Virus record (IMG/VR): IMGVR_UViG_3300045996_001458
Span: 18,068-82,067 of that record
Strand: one strand, 5' to 3'
Origin: a virus
Length of the DNA: 64,000 bases
The position numbers and the translations under genes were made by a program. Positions 30,724-37,510 of the stretch are shown here, piece after piece. Position 1 is the first letter of the stretch. Every line of letters starts with the position of its first letter. The notes under the pieces were generated by a model that was given only the letters and a program-made list of their open reading frames with translations, made no database searches and had not been told where the DNA came from.

Positions 30724-30901
30724 ACCGGAAACCCTAGGTGGAGTTACCGGTAACTACAAGAACTTGGACCTCCGACTTCCGGTAATTTCGGGTAGCCGGT
30801 TGACCACTTGCCGTCAACATCCACTACCTGTAACCAGTTGTTTACCCGGCTAGCTCCAGTTGGATGTAGATGGACCTAGTTGGATCGGGCATGATGACCC
30901 T
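30724..30901. promoter_or_regulatory. Divergent switch promoter region with operators
   Basis: Non-coding gap between the excisionase-like gene and the XRE repressor. It has a perfect palindrome GTTACCGGTAAC (30743-30754), related CCGGTAA boxes nearby, and a direct repeat AGTTGGAT at 30858-30865 and 30878-30885 (20 bp apart, two helical turns) just before the repressor start. The first set lies toward xis, the second toward the repressor, as expected for a two-regulator switch. Confidence 0.65.
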
Positions 30902-31297
30902 ATGACGACAGACGCGGGACGTGTATGGCTCGGCGAGAAGGTGCAGGAGCACCGCAAGCGACTGCGCCTCAGTAAGGAAGAGGCGGCCCGACGGGCCGGT
31001 GTCAACGTCAAGACCTGGACGCAGGTCGAGCGGGGCGAGGTGGTTCGCGACACCACCTACGTCGGAGTCGAGGAGGCGCTGGAGTGGCAGAGCGGTAGCG
31101 CAGAGGCCGTACTGGACGGCAACGATCCAGTCGTGGTCGAGCGCGCCCAGGAAGAGCCACCCGACGAGGTCGCCGAGCTCGCCCGGCTCTTGGAGGTGGT
31201 ACGGGACAAGTTCGGGGACTCCGTGTACACCGAGGCGATCCGTGTCGTCGAACGCACACGTACCGACACGAAGCGTGACCGTCACAACCTTGCGTAG
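30902..31297 (+). CDS. XRE-family lysogeny repressor candidate
   Basis: 131 aa. The N-terminal HTH (WLGEKVQEHRKRLRLSKEEAARRAGVNVKTWTQVERGEVVRDTTYVGVEEAL) is XRE/Cro-C1 type; a helical C-terminal part (DEVAELARLLEVVRDKFGDSVYTEAIRVVERTR) probably dimerises. There is no RecA-type cleavage domain. It is divergent from xis/antirepressor and precedes the integrase, so it is the best immunity repressor candidate. The ATG at 30902 has no clear RBS and may be leaderless. Confidence 0.8.
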   Translation: MTTDAGRVWLGEKVQEHRKRLRLSKEEAARRAGVNVKTWTQVERGEVVRDTTYVGVEEALEWQSGSAEAVLDGNDPVVVERAQEEPPDEVAELARLLEVVRDKFGDSVYTEAIRVVERTRTDTKRDRHNLA

Positions 31298-31426
31298 CTC
31301 GATCGGTCCAGTTCGCTACTCCATACGAGGTCGAACACCCACCGAACAGCGCAGCCGAACGGCGTAACAATCCGCATCTCTGCGGCGTTAATCCCTAGGT
31401 CAGGTGAAGTTGTCGGGGAGGCCGCC

Positions 31427-31768
31427 TTGTACCGAGTCGTGCTGATCACGCTCGCCGTGTCCGTTGTCGCAACCGCTGCCACCACCGCCATCAATCTTCT
31501 CGTCGACACCAATGTCGGCCCGGCCCGCTTCGGCGCCGACCTCATCTGGTCCGCCACCATCGCCTCATGGCTCGTCGTCGCCATGACGTGGTGCACCGAA
31601 CGTGTCGTCACCAGCAACCGCAACGGCTGGAAGAAGGTCAGCGCGAAAGTCGACAAGGTCGAGACCCGCCTGGGCGAGGTAGAGGACGCGATGTCCGACA
31701 TCGACAAGGAGCGTGTCCAGGCCAACGCCGTGGTGGTGCAACTGTTCAGGAACCGGCAGGCGAAGTAG
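31427..31768 (+). CDS. Two-TM membrane protein with coiled coil, 113 aa
   Basis: TTG at 31427 follows GGGGAGG. Two hydrophobic segments (VVLITLAVSVVATAATTAINLLV and ADLIWSATIASWLVVAMTW) are followed by a heptad helix (KVSAKVDKVETRLGEVEDAMSDIDKERVQANAV). Lies between repressor and integrase, so it is likely expressed in the lysogen; superinfection exclusion is possible but unproven. Confidence 0.65.
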   Translation: MYRVVLITLAVSVVATAATTAINLLVDTNVGPARFGADLIWSATIASWLVVAMTWCTERVVTSNRNGWKKVSAKVDKVETRLGEVEDAMSDIDKERVQANAVVVQLFRNRQAK

Positions 31769-31780
31769 AAGGGACCAGCC

Positions 31781-32977
31781 ATGGGCAGGCCGCCGCTTGA
31801 ACCTGGCACCGCAGGCAGCATCACCGTCACAGCCCTACCGGAGGGCGGCCATGTCGCCCGATGCCGGTTCGGCGACTACGACGGCGTCACCCGCCCGGTC
31901 GAGCGTCGCGGAAAGAACCAGCAGGCCGCGCGTGCGAACCTCCAGAAGGCGCTGAAGGATCGCAAGCGACTGGGTGGCGACGGTGAGATCGGCCCGGAGA
32001 CCTTCGTGAAGGAGCTCGCCGAGCTGTGGTTCACCAAGATCGAGGAGCGGGTGGCCGCCGGCAAACGGTCGCCGGGAACCGCGCGGACCTACCGCATCTA
32101 CATGGACTCGCTCGTGATCCCGCTCATGGGCAAACTCCGCCTCCGGCAGGTAACCGTGGGACGAGTCGACGCGCTCATCGCCGCGGCAGTGAAGGAGAAA
32201 GGGCCGGGTGCGGCGAAGACCACGCGGGCGGTGATCTCGGGCATCCTCGGCATCGCCGTCAGGCACGACGTACTCGACGCGAACCCGACCCGCGAGGCCG
32301 AGGTGATCGAGTCCCCCGACAAGAAGCCGGCCAGGGCGCTGACGCTGGACGAGGTGGCGCTCATACGTGGGAAGGTCCGCAGCGACAAGCGGTCCGCGGC
32401 GCGGGACCTCCCCGACTTGGTGGACATGCTGCTTGCCACGGGACTACGCATCGGTGAGGTCTGCGCGATCACCTGGGACTCGCTGAATCTCGACGCGCGG
32501 ACTGTCGAGGTTCGGGGGGTGGTGATCAGAGTCAAAGGCCAGGGCCTCACCATCAAGACGTATCCGGGGTCCAAGACGAAACACCGGACGCTGCTTCTTC
32601 CTCGATGGGCCGTCGCGATGCTGCTCGATCGGCAGGTGAGGCAGATACCGAACGAGTGGAACGTGGTGTTCACGTCCCCAAGGGGATTCCTGCGCGACCC
32701 CAGTAATACAAACGCGGATCTGCGGGACGTTCTCGACAAGGCCGCCGTCGATGATCAGGGCATGGAGGTGTTCCCTGCGATGGAGTGGGTGACGAGCCAT
32801 GTCCTCGGCCGCAAGACGGTGCTCACGCTGATGAACCTCGCCGGGCTTCCGGCCAGCGCGGCGGCGGACCAGGCGGGACACTCGAAGGTGTCGATGACGC
32901 AGGACCACTACTTCGGCAGGAAGACCACCGACACGGGGGCCGCAGACCTGCTGGACGACCTGTTCGAGTCCAAGTAG
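31781..32977 (+). CDS. int: Tyrosine integrase
   Basis: 398 aa. An arm-binding N-terminal region, a SAM-like core-binding domain (FVKELAELWFTKIEERVAAGKRSPGTARTYRIY) and a catalytic domain with Arg in LLATGLRIGEV, Lys/His region, AGHSKVSMTQDHYFG with the nucleophile Tyr. The middle box reads SHVLGRKT, that is H-x3-R where H-x2-R is usual. Arm-type repeats and a tRNA-Asn 3' core follow directly. Catalyses site-specific integration and, with the excisionase, excision. Confidence 0.9.
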   Translation: MGRPPLEPGTAGSITVTALPEGGHVARCRFGDYDGVTRPVERRGKNQQAARANLQKALKDRKRLGGDGEIGPETFVKELAELWFTKIEERVAAGKRSPGTARTYRIYMDSLVIPLMGKLRLRQVTVGRVDALIAAAVKEKGPGAAKTTRAVISGILGIAVRHDVLDANPTREAEVIESPDKKPARALTLDEVALIRGKVRSDKRSAARDLPDLVDMLLATGLRIGEVCAITWDSLNLDARTVEVRGVVIRVKGQGLTIKTYPGSKTKHRTLLLPRWAVAMLLDRQVRQIPNEWNVVFTSPRGFLRDPSNTNADLRDVLDKAAVDDQGMEVFPAMEWVTSHVLGRKTVLTLMNLAGLPASAAADQAGHSKVSMTQDHYFGRKTTDTGAADLLDDLFESK

Positions 32978-33046
32978 ATCCGGACAAGTCCTTCTGTTTC
33001 CGTGGGGTAAGCGTGGGGTACACCTGGTCATGACCCCTACAAGACG

Positions 33047-33075
33047 ATCGCCCCAGGCCTGTGACCTGGGGCGAT
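33047..33075. terminator. Strong hairpin after integrase
   Basis: Arms ATCGCCCCAGG (33047-33057) and CCTGGGGCGAT (33065-33075) pair perfectly over a 7-nt loop. It lies between int and the tRNA-like core. It can end int transcription and, in the integrated state, could terminate the rebuilt host tRNA gene on the other strand. Confidence 0.7.
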
Positions 33076-33122
33076 GGCTCCCCCTACTGGATTCGAACCA
33101 GTAACCCTTCGATTAACAGTCG
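33075..33122 (-). other. attP core: 3' half of a tRNA-Asn gene
   Basis: On the minus strand this reads as the anticodon loop (CTGTTAA, anticodon GUU) through the T-arm and acceptor to GCCA, matching tRNA-Asn. The 5' half is missing: bases before the anticodon arm cannot form the D-arm or acceptor strand. This is the usual core carried by phages that integrate into a tRNA gene and restore its 3' end. Confidence 0.85.
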
Positions 33123-33307
33123 CCGCTTGGCTGACCAGGGAACTTTCGGTAACAAGACAGCTTGATAGCGGTTCGGACATCCCGGTAACTCCCGGTAAGT
33201 CAGTCAAGGTTCTCGGGTTTCCGTGGGGTAAACGTCGGGTTTGATCACGACCGGGGCATGGGACGGCCCCCGTCTCCAGGGAGTACGGGGGCCGCCATCC
33301 CACCGGG

Positions 33308-33508
33308 TCAGAAGCCCAGGCGGTCGCACCTGGCCGCAGCGAGGAACGCCCCCGCTGAGGCTGCGGTGAACACCAGGACACTCGACGTGTTCTTCGAGTC
33401 GCGCACGCCGATCACCGTCGTTGTGATCGCCAGTTCCACACAGTTGCCGCCTTCGCCGCCGCTTCGAGCGCTCTTGCGCCATGCGACATCGGACAGGTCT
33501 GGATTCAT
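33308..33508 (-). CDS. DUF397 protein
   Basis: 66 aa with the family pattern WRKSARSGGEGGNCVELA ... VIGVRDSKNTSSVLVF ... AGAFLAA. ATG at 33508 follows AAGGAGGTCGGG; it lies 19 bp downstream of the XRE-DUF5753 gene. DUF397 proteins pair with such regulators in actinomycete chromosomes (WhiJ/AbaA-type loci) where they affect development and antibiotic production. Its presence beside attP in a phage suggests a cargo module. Confidence 0.92.
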   Translation of the reverse strand: MNPDLSDVAWRKSARSGGEGGNCVELAITTTVIGVRDSKNTSSVLVFTAASAGAFLAAARCDRLGF

Positions 33509-33527
33509 CCCGACCTCCTTTGTGCTC

Positions 33528-34382
33528 TCACAGGTTCGAGGCAACTGTAGTCAGGCAGGTCACGCTGTCGTTCGGCGTCATGGCCATCCCGGAGAGCTGG
33601 GAGAACATCGCCTCGTAACGATTCAGATCCGCAGCCTTCTCCAGGTACAGCGACCCGCGGCCGTTCTCCAGGTAGACGGTGTTCATGCGCGGCTCGTCGT
33701 CGAACCCGAGCAGAAGGAACGGCGCCGTCATCGCCGGGTGTGCGCCCGCCTCGAACGGGAGCACCTGGATCGTGACGTGCGGAAGGTCGGCCAACTCGGC
33801 GAGGTGCCGCAGTTGCTCCGCCATGACCTCCCCGCCGCCGACCTTGCGTAGGAGCACGGCCTCGTTCAGGACGGCGTGCAACGTGGGCGGTTCGTCGTCC
33901 GTCAGCCGCTGCTGTCGGGCGCGGCGCAGTTCCACCTGCCTGTCCAGTTCCGGCGGCGTGGACTCGGGCCGGTTCGCCAAGGCGACGGCGCGAGCGTACC
34001 CCGGCGTCTGGAGCAGGCCCGGGATCAGTTCCGACTCGTAGGCGCGCAGCGTCGAGGCGTCGTGCTCATAGCCGAGGAAGAGCCGGAACCAGTCCGGCAC
34101 GAGCTTGGAGTACGTCACCCAGTAGCCAGGCTGGTTGGCCTCTTCGGCGAGTTCGAGCAGGCGGGCACGGTCGGCGTCGGCCATCCCGTACTTGGGCGCG
34201 AGCAACTTGATGTACATCGGTTTGATCAGTTGCTTGCCGCCCTCGATCTTCGACAGCGTCCCCGGCGTCACCTCGATCTCCGCGGCGGCTTCCTTCGGGG
34301 TCACGTCCGCGATGGTGCGGAAGCGGCGGAGCTCGTCGCCGAGCTGCCACCGACGGATCGTGGGACGTGACTTGCTGGGCAT
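33528..34382 (-). CDS. XRE regulator with DUF5753 (WhiJ-like)
   Basis: 284 aa. N-terminal HTH (LGDELRRFRTIADVTPKEAAAEIEVTPGTLSKIEGGK) followed by DUF5753 (YEHDASTLRAYESELIPGLLQTPGYARAVALA, RQQRL, LPHVTIQVLPFEAGAHPAM). Standard length for actinomycete WhiJ-like regulators; partner is the DUF397 gene. ATG at 34382. Probably represses a promoter in the 34383-34685 gap. Could act on host developmental genes in the lysogen; this is inference from the family. Confidence 0.9.
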   Translation of the reverse strand: MPSKSRPTIRRWQLGDELRRFRTIADVTPKEAAAEIEVTPGTLSKIEGGKQLIKPMYIKLLAPKYGMADADRARLLELAEEANQPGYWVTYSKLVPDWFRLFLGYEHDASTLRAYESELIPGLLQTPGYARAVALANRPESTPPELDRQVELRRARQQRLTDDEPPTLHAVLNEAVLLRKVGGGEVMAEQLRHLAELADLPHVTIQVLPFEAGAHPAMTAPFLLLGFDDEPRMNTVYLENGRGSLYLEKAADLNRYEAMFSQLSGMAMTPNDSVTCLTTVASNL

Positions 34383-34685
34383 GTTCTCCTCCGGTGTCTG
34401 GGTGTGCGGCTACATCCTGCACCGCATCGACGCCCAGTTTCCTAGCACTTTCACCCGTCCGGCTAGTGCGTGCAGGAAATTCCTGAGCTACATTTCCTCT
34501 GCGCCCACTGCCGGTCGGTGGGAGGCAGCCCGGTCCCGCAGGCTCTCACAGGTTCGCGGGGCCGGGCCAAGGTCCCCGCCGGATCCTTCACCTGACTCGG
34601 CGGGTCGCCCGGTCCCTATGGCCGGGCAGGTGTCGGGGCATCGTCGCCGGTGTCCCGGCACCCCGGGCTCATGGACGGAGGAGCG
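34383..34685. other. Intergenic region between WhiJ-like gene and plus-strand genes
   Basis: About 300 bp with no convincing gene. Contains a dyad AGGAAATTCCT (34474-34484), nearby TTTCCT boxes, and a copy of GCTCTCACAGGTTCG (34542-34556) that also occurs at the 3' end of the regulator gene (33524-33538). Likely holds divergent promoters for the regulator (minus) and the plus-strand small-gene operon. Confidence 0.5.
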
Positions 34686-34949
34686 ATGAGCACCCTGCTG
34701 GCTGTCGCGTTACTGGTCGGAGCCCTCCGCGCCCTGCTCTACGTGATCTGGCTTCTCGCCCGCCCCCACAGGGCGATGTACGAGGAGATCGCCGCGCGGT
34801 GCGCAGCCCTCAACACCTCCGTCCCCGACCCCTCGGTGGACGGAACGGCCACGGCCGGGGCGGGAACCCCCGACTCTGCTCCGGTCGTGGCCCGTCGTCG
34901 TGTCGGCTGGTGGAGCGGAAGCGCCCCGGCCCACAGGCGGGTGGCGTGA
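34686..34949 (+). CDS. Small single-pass membrane protein, 87 aa, with TTA codon
   Basis: ATG at 34686 after GGAGGAGC. One membrane segment (LLAVALLVGALRALLYVIWLLA) then a soluble tail. Codon 9 (34710-34712) is TTA, rare in this genome and read by a UAA tRNA. First gene of a plus-strand operon of micro-proteins that overlap by a few bases. Function unknown. Confidence 0.65.
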   Translation: MSTLLAVALLVGALRALLYVIWLLARPHRAMYEEIAARCAALNTSVPDPSVDGTATAGAGTPDSAPVVARRRVGWWSGSAPAHRRVA

Positions 34950-35161
34950 TGGACGTCGTCCTCGGTGTGTGCGTGGCCCTCGTCCTCGCCGGCCCGTACG
35001 CGGTCGGCCTGATGCTGGACCCCACTGTCGTCCCCCGTGGGTATCGCTGGATCTCCGTGCCGGGCCGTGTCAGTGGGTCCGGGTCGGCACGGGAGGAGGT
35101 GGGCACGTCCGACGCTCCCCTGACGGACGTGCCCACCTCGCGCCGCGGGGAGGGGCCGTGA
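34949..35161 (+). CDS. Small membrane protein, 70 aa
   Basis: ATG at 34949 overlaps the previous stop (TGATG). One membrane segment (VVLGVCVALVLAGPYAVGLML) and a soluble tail. Second gene of the plus-strand operon. Confidence 0.6.
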   Translation: MDVVLGVCVALVLAGPYAVGLMLDPTVVPRGYRWISVPGRVSGSGSAREEVGTSDAPLTDVPTSRRGEGP

Positions 35162-35238
35162 CCGGGCCGGGGATCGAGACGTACCGGCCGCCCGCCGGCG
35201 GGCCGGCGAACGACAGCGCTGATGGGAGCGTGTCATGA
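35158..35238 (+). CDS. Micro-protein, 26 aa
   Basis: GTG at 35158 overlaps the previous stop and the stop overlaps the next ATG (TCATGA). Sequence MTGPGIETYRPPAGGPANDS then ADGSVS. Supported only by its tight coupling in the operon. Confidence 0.4.
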   Translation: MTGPGIETYRPPAGGPANDSADGSVS

Positions 35239-35240
35239 CA
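35231..35240. promoter_or_regulatory. Isolated TGTCATGACA operator copy
   Basis: Exact match to the core of the triple operator at 2161-2233, centred on the ATG at 35235. Chance occurrence is low for a 10-bp palindrome in 64 kb, but the ATG constrains part of it. Confidence 0.5.
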
Positions 35241-35606
35241 AGGGCCTCCGCCGAGGTGGTCAAACGGGCGCTTCTCGCCTACCCCAACCTGCGGATGCTG
35301 CTGCGGTTGGACGGGACAGGCTGGGTGTGGCTGCCGCCGCCGACGGACGAGCAGGGTGAGGTGCGGGAGATCCACGGCGTGCGTTTCTGGCTCGACACCG
35401 GCCGGGACCAGGTCGACGCGCTGCGGGTCCGGTCGGAGCTCGACGCCGCCGCCGTACGGACCGACAGCGAGGGCGGGATCCTCTGGAAACGCGATGGGGG
35501 GCTGGTCGACGTGGTTGAAGCGCTGATCGGGTTGCCGCCGCCCGACTCGCCGCACGCGCCGCGCCTGGTGATCGGCCACGCACCTCGGGACCAGTGGTGG
35601 TCGTGA
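35235..35606 (+). CDS. Hypothetical protein, 123 aa
   Basis: ATG at 35235 lies inside the TGTCATGACA palindrome. Alpha/beta protein with ASAEVVKRALLAYPNLRMLLRLDGTGWVWLPPP and LVDVVEALIGLPPPD. No family recognised. Translation start could be blocked by a protein bound to the palindrome. Confidence 0.65.
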   Translation: MTRASAEVVKRALLAYPNLRMLLRLDGTGWVWLPPPTDEQGEVREIHGVRFWLDTGRDQVDALRVRSELDAAAVRTDSEGGILWKRDGGLVDVVEALIGLPPPDSPHAPRLVIGHAPRDQWWS

Positions 35607-35737
35607 GCGACACCGAACTCCAACCGAAGCCGGACCCGTCGGTGTGCATCTGCCGGTGGAAACGATCGCCCTACGCCGGTATGTCCGACGTGCGTGTACC
35701 GAACCCGGCGTGCCCCTTCCCCGGGCACGCCGGCTAG
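35603..35737 (+). CDS. Cys-containing micro-protein, 44 aa
   Basis: GTG at 35603 overlaps the previous stop. Sequence has SVCICRWKRSPYAGM and PACPFPGHAG: three cysteines and a histidine that could bind one metal ion. Ends with TAG at 35735. Confidence 0.5.
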   Translation: MSDTELQPKPDPSVCICRWKRSPYAGMSDVRVPNPACPFPGHAG

Positions 35738-35778
35738 TAGCCACCACTCCCGGTTCCGCACCCCTCCGGGAGTGGACA

Positions 35779-35816
35779 TGACGCCCCCTTGCGCACCCCC
35801 ACGTGAGGGGGCGTCA
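35779..35816. terminator. Hairpin, GACGCCCCC type
   Basis: TGACGCCCCCT (35779-35789) and AGGGGGCGTCA (35806-35816) pair perfectly over 16 nt. Marks the end of the first plus-strand gene block. A shorter relative occurs at 36034-36064. Confidence 0.6.
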
Positions 35817-35850
35817 CCCCACCCGCCGCCACAGAGAGGCAGTCACCGAC

Positions 35851-36012
35851 ATGGGCTGGAAGATGTCCCGCGAGGAGTTCGAAGCCCGCGCCCTGCACAC
35901 GCTGGAGGAGTCGTACACCGTGCGCCCCACGCCGCGGAACGCGGAGGCGACCGACGCCGAGGCCGCCGAGACGCCCTCGGCGCCCTCGGGACCCGCAGCG
36001 ACCGCGGACTGA
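35851..36012 (+). CDS. Small acidic protein, 53 aa
   Basis: ATG at 35851. Sequence MGWKMSREEFEARALHTLEESYTVRP then an acidic Ala/Pro-rich tail. Lies between two related GACGCCCC hairpins. Function unknown. Confidence 0.52.
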   Translation: MGWKMSREEFEARALHTLEESYTVRPTPRNAEATDAEAAETPSAPSGPAATAD

Positions 36013-36033
36013 TGCCGAGGCTCACGCCGACCC

Positions 36034-36064
36034 GACGCCCCTCGGCTTCGACCCGGGGGGCGTC
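36034..36064. terminator. Hairpin, second GACGCCCC type
   Basis: GACGCCCC (36034-36041) and GGGGCGTC (36057-36064) pair, both followed by ACCC as at 35779-35816. The two related hairpins flank one small gene, so it may be a separate transcription cassette. Confidence 0.55.
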
Positions 36065-36096
36065 ACCCTGCCCGCACGAAGACTGAGGAGAGAGTC

Positions 36097-36183
36097 ATGT
36101 CCTGGGTGAAGAGGATCGAGTCCGAGCCGGTCAAGCAGCCGGGGTCGCCGTGCCCCGACGATCCGCCGACGGACAAGTCGTGA
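36097..36183 (+). CDS. Micro-protein, 28 aa
   Basis: ATG at 36097 after GAGGAGAGAGTC. Sequence MSWVKRIESEPVKQPGSPCP then DDPPTDKS. Strong RBS; overlaps the next gene by 4 bp. Confidence 0.5.
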   Translation: MSWVKRIESEPVKQPGSPCPDDPPTDKS

Positions 36184-36302
36184 GCGCGTTAGCCGCGGCC
36201 CGGCGCTGGGCGGTCGCCGCCTGGCGCCGGGCGTCGGCGCCGGTGGACCAGACGGACGACGAGCTGCGGTGGGACGAGCAGCACTGGCAGGTCGCGCCGT
36301 GA
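36180..36302 (+). CDS. Small basic/acidic protein, 40 aa, with TTA codon
   Basis: GTG at 36180 overlaps the previous stop. Fourth codon (36189-36191) is TTA. Sequence LAAARRWAVAAWRRA then an acidic C-terminus (DQTDDELRWDEQHWQ), an amphipathic charge split. Function unknown; expression could depend on a UAA tRNA. Confidence 0.52.
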   Translation: MSALAAARRWAVAAWRRASAPVDQTDDELRWDEQHWQVAP

Positions 36303-36354
36303 CGTCTGGCTCCCCGCAGTCATGCGGCCTACCCTGCTGTCCGGAGGTGCCGCC

Positions 36355-36627
36355 GTGTACGTGATCGCCAACCGCAGGACCGGGCAGACGTTGACCTCGA
36401 CCACCGACCCGTACCGGGCGCGGCTGCTGGCGTGCGGGTTCGAGCAGTACTCGGCGCGCGGTGCGGTCCGGCCGGACATCGGCGGGGTCAACCACTACTG
36501 CCACGTCGGGCGGCTGCGGATGGGTCAGCCCCACCCGTACGAGGCAGGCGCGCGGAGGCTGTTGGACGCGGAGCGGGACGCGCTGGCCCGTGGCGTGGTC
36601 GAGCGCTTGGCCGGGCGGCTCCCGTAG
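36355..36627 (+). CDS. Hypothetical protein, 90 aa
   Basis: GTG at 36355 follows GGAGGTGCCGCC and is preferred to the ATG at 36322. Sequence YVIANRRTGQTLTSTTDPYRARLLACGFEQYSARGAV then EAGARRLLDAERDALARGVVERL. Last plus-strand gene before the convergent gap with the RapZ-like gene. Confidence 0.62.
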   Translation: MYVIANRRTGQTLTSTTDPYRARLLACGFEQYSARGAVRPDIGGVNHYCHVGRLRMGQPHPYEAGARRLLDAERDALARGVVERLAGRLP

Positions 36628-36637
36628 CCGGAGGTCG

Positions 36638-36674
36638 GGTTCGACACCCCGATGTATTCATAGGTGATCGAAGC
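36638..36674 (+). repeat. 37-bp conserved site, copy A
   Basis: Lies in the convergent gap after 36627. Identical at 32 of 37 positions to copy B (38169-38205, opposite orientation); shared blocks are GGTTCGACACC, GATGTAT and GATCGAAGC. The site has partial dyad symmetry. Followed by a hairpin with arms CGCCCCG/CGGGGCG (36696-36723). Stoperator-like or recombination-site function possible. Confidence 0.7.
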
Positions 36675-36738
36675 ATCCCCCCCGGGCATGCCGGACGCCC
36701 CGCACCTCCTCGGGCACGGGGCGGCGCAGGCGGCGGAG

Positions 36739-37140
36739 CTACGTCGGCCGCTTGGCGGTGAGGACGCGGGGCAGGTGGACGTGCAGGTGCCGCACGGTGA
36801 CGTCCACCTCCGCGAAGGCGAGCAGCAGTGCGAGGTCGGACGCCAGGGCCACCGAGCGGTGCCGGCCGCCGGCGCAGCCGAACGCCGCGGTCACGGGCTT
36901 CAGTCGTGCCATGGAGCGGACGAGCCGCGCCGTGGTCGACGCCAGCTCCACGGCTCCGGGCGTGGCGAACACGAACCGGGACACGTCCTCGTCCAGGCCG
37001 GTCCGGTCGAGCATGTCGGCGCCCGGGACGTGGGCGGGGTCGGCCAGCAGGCGGCGCAGGTCGAGCGTGATGTCCACGGTGTCGAGTTCGGGCGTGGGCG
37101 GGTGCAGGTAGCCGAAGGACAGGACGGTGACGGGGTGCAT
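36739..37140 (-). CDS. Standalone RapZ C-domain-like protein
   Basis: 133 aa. The core SFGYLHPPTPELDTVDITLDLRRLLADP and AFGCAGGRHRSVALASDLALLLAFAEVDVTVRHLHVHLPR matches the C-terminal domain of RapZ, whose G-C-T-G-G-x-H-R-S loop binds ligand; the N-terminal ATPase domain is absent. RapZ C-domains bind sRNA or a sugar phosphate. GTG/ATG start at 37140; flanked by the two 37-bp sites. Function in a phage is unknown. Confidence 0.78.
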   Translation of the reverse strand: MHPVTVLSFGYLHPPTPELDTVDITLDLRRLLADPAHVPGADMLDRTGLDEDVSRFVFATPGAVELASTTARLVRSMARLKPVTAAFGCAGGRHRSVALASDLALLLAFAEVDVTVRHLHVHLPRVLTAKRPT

Positions 37141-37210
37141 GACGGGCCTCTCGCTGGAGTCTCGGTGGGGAACGGAAAGGGGGCGGCCCCCGGAGGGGCC
37201 GCCGGTCCCG

Positions 37211-37393
37211 TCACCGGTTGAGGTGGTTCTCCAGGGCCTCGGCCTGGGCCTGGGTGAGGTTGAAGTACTTGGTCTGGGCCGGGTTGTTGATGTCGGCGGT
37301 GGTGCCGTCGTGGGTGAGGGCCTTGAGGATGGTGCTGCGGCTGTCGGTGACGAAGAAGCCGTTCCCCAGCTTGATCATGTTGTAGCGCTCCAT
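37211..37393 (-). CDS. Small phage protein, 60 aa
   Basis: ATG at 37393 after GAGGAGGACACC. Sequence MERYNMIKLGNGFFVTDSRS then TILKALTHDG and LTQAQAEALENHLNR. Product of the leftward one of two matched divergent promoters. No family recognised. Confidence 0.6.
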   Translation of the reverse strand: MERYNMIKLGNGFFVTDSRSTILKALTHDGTTADINNPAQTKYFNLTQAQAEALENHLNR

Positions 37394-37433
37394 GGTGTCC
37401 TCCTCGGCGGTGGTGTTCCTTGCTGCTGTAACC

Positions 37434-37462
37434 ATCATGTCCCACTGTGGGACGTTACGCAA
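37434..37462 (-). promoter_or_regulatory. Leftward promoter with operator in spacer
   Basis: On the minus strand -35 TTGCGT, 17-bp spacer, -10 CATGAT. The spacer contains the palindrome GTCCCACTGTGGGAC (37439-37453). Drives the gene starting at 37393. Same design as the rightward promoter at 37511-37539. Confidence 0.68.
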
Positions 37463-37510
37463 GCACCTGTCAGGGGAACCACTCGAACGGAGCAACTCGG
37501 AGGCGGAAGC

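Larger units (their letters stand above)
32997..33235. other. attP region with arm-type repeats
   Basis: TTTCCGTGGGGTAAGCGT (32997-33014) and TTTCCGTGGGGTAAACGT (33218-33235) are 17/18 identical direct repeats on either side of the core, with an extra GTGGGGTA at 33013-33020. In the right arm, CGGTAA boxes occur near 33148, 33183 and 33193, matching the boxes of the xis promoter. Arm sites on both sides indicate an uncut attP. Confidence 0.72.

Noticed and set aside
33075-33150. Complete tRNA-Asn gene
   Set aside because: Only the 3' half from the anticodon arm is present; the 33 bases 5' of the anticodon cannot form a D-arm or acceptor strand.
33524-34556. 15-bp direct repeat GCTCTCACAGGTTCG flanking the WhiJ-like gene as insertion scars
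   Set aside because: An exact 15-mer pair is expected about once or twice by chance in 64 kb, and the first copy overlaps the gene's own stop codon.
36630-36680. tRNA-like T-arm around GGGTTCGACACC
   Set aside because: The pairing is out of register for a T-arm and no other arms exist; the same sequence is part of the 37-bp repeated site.
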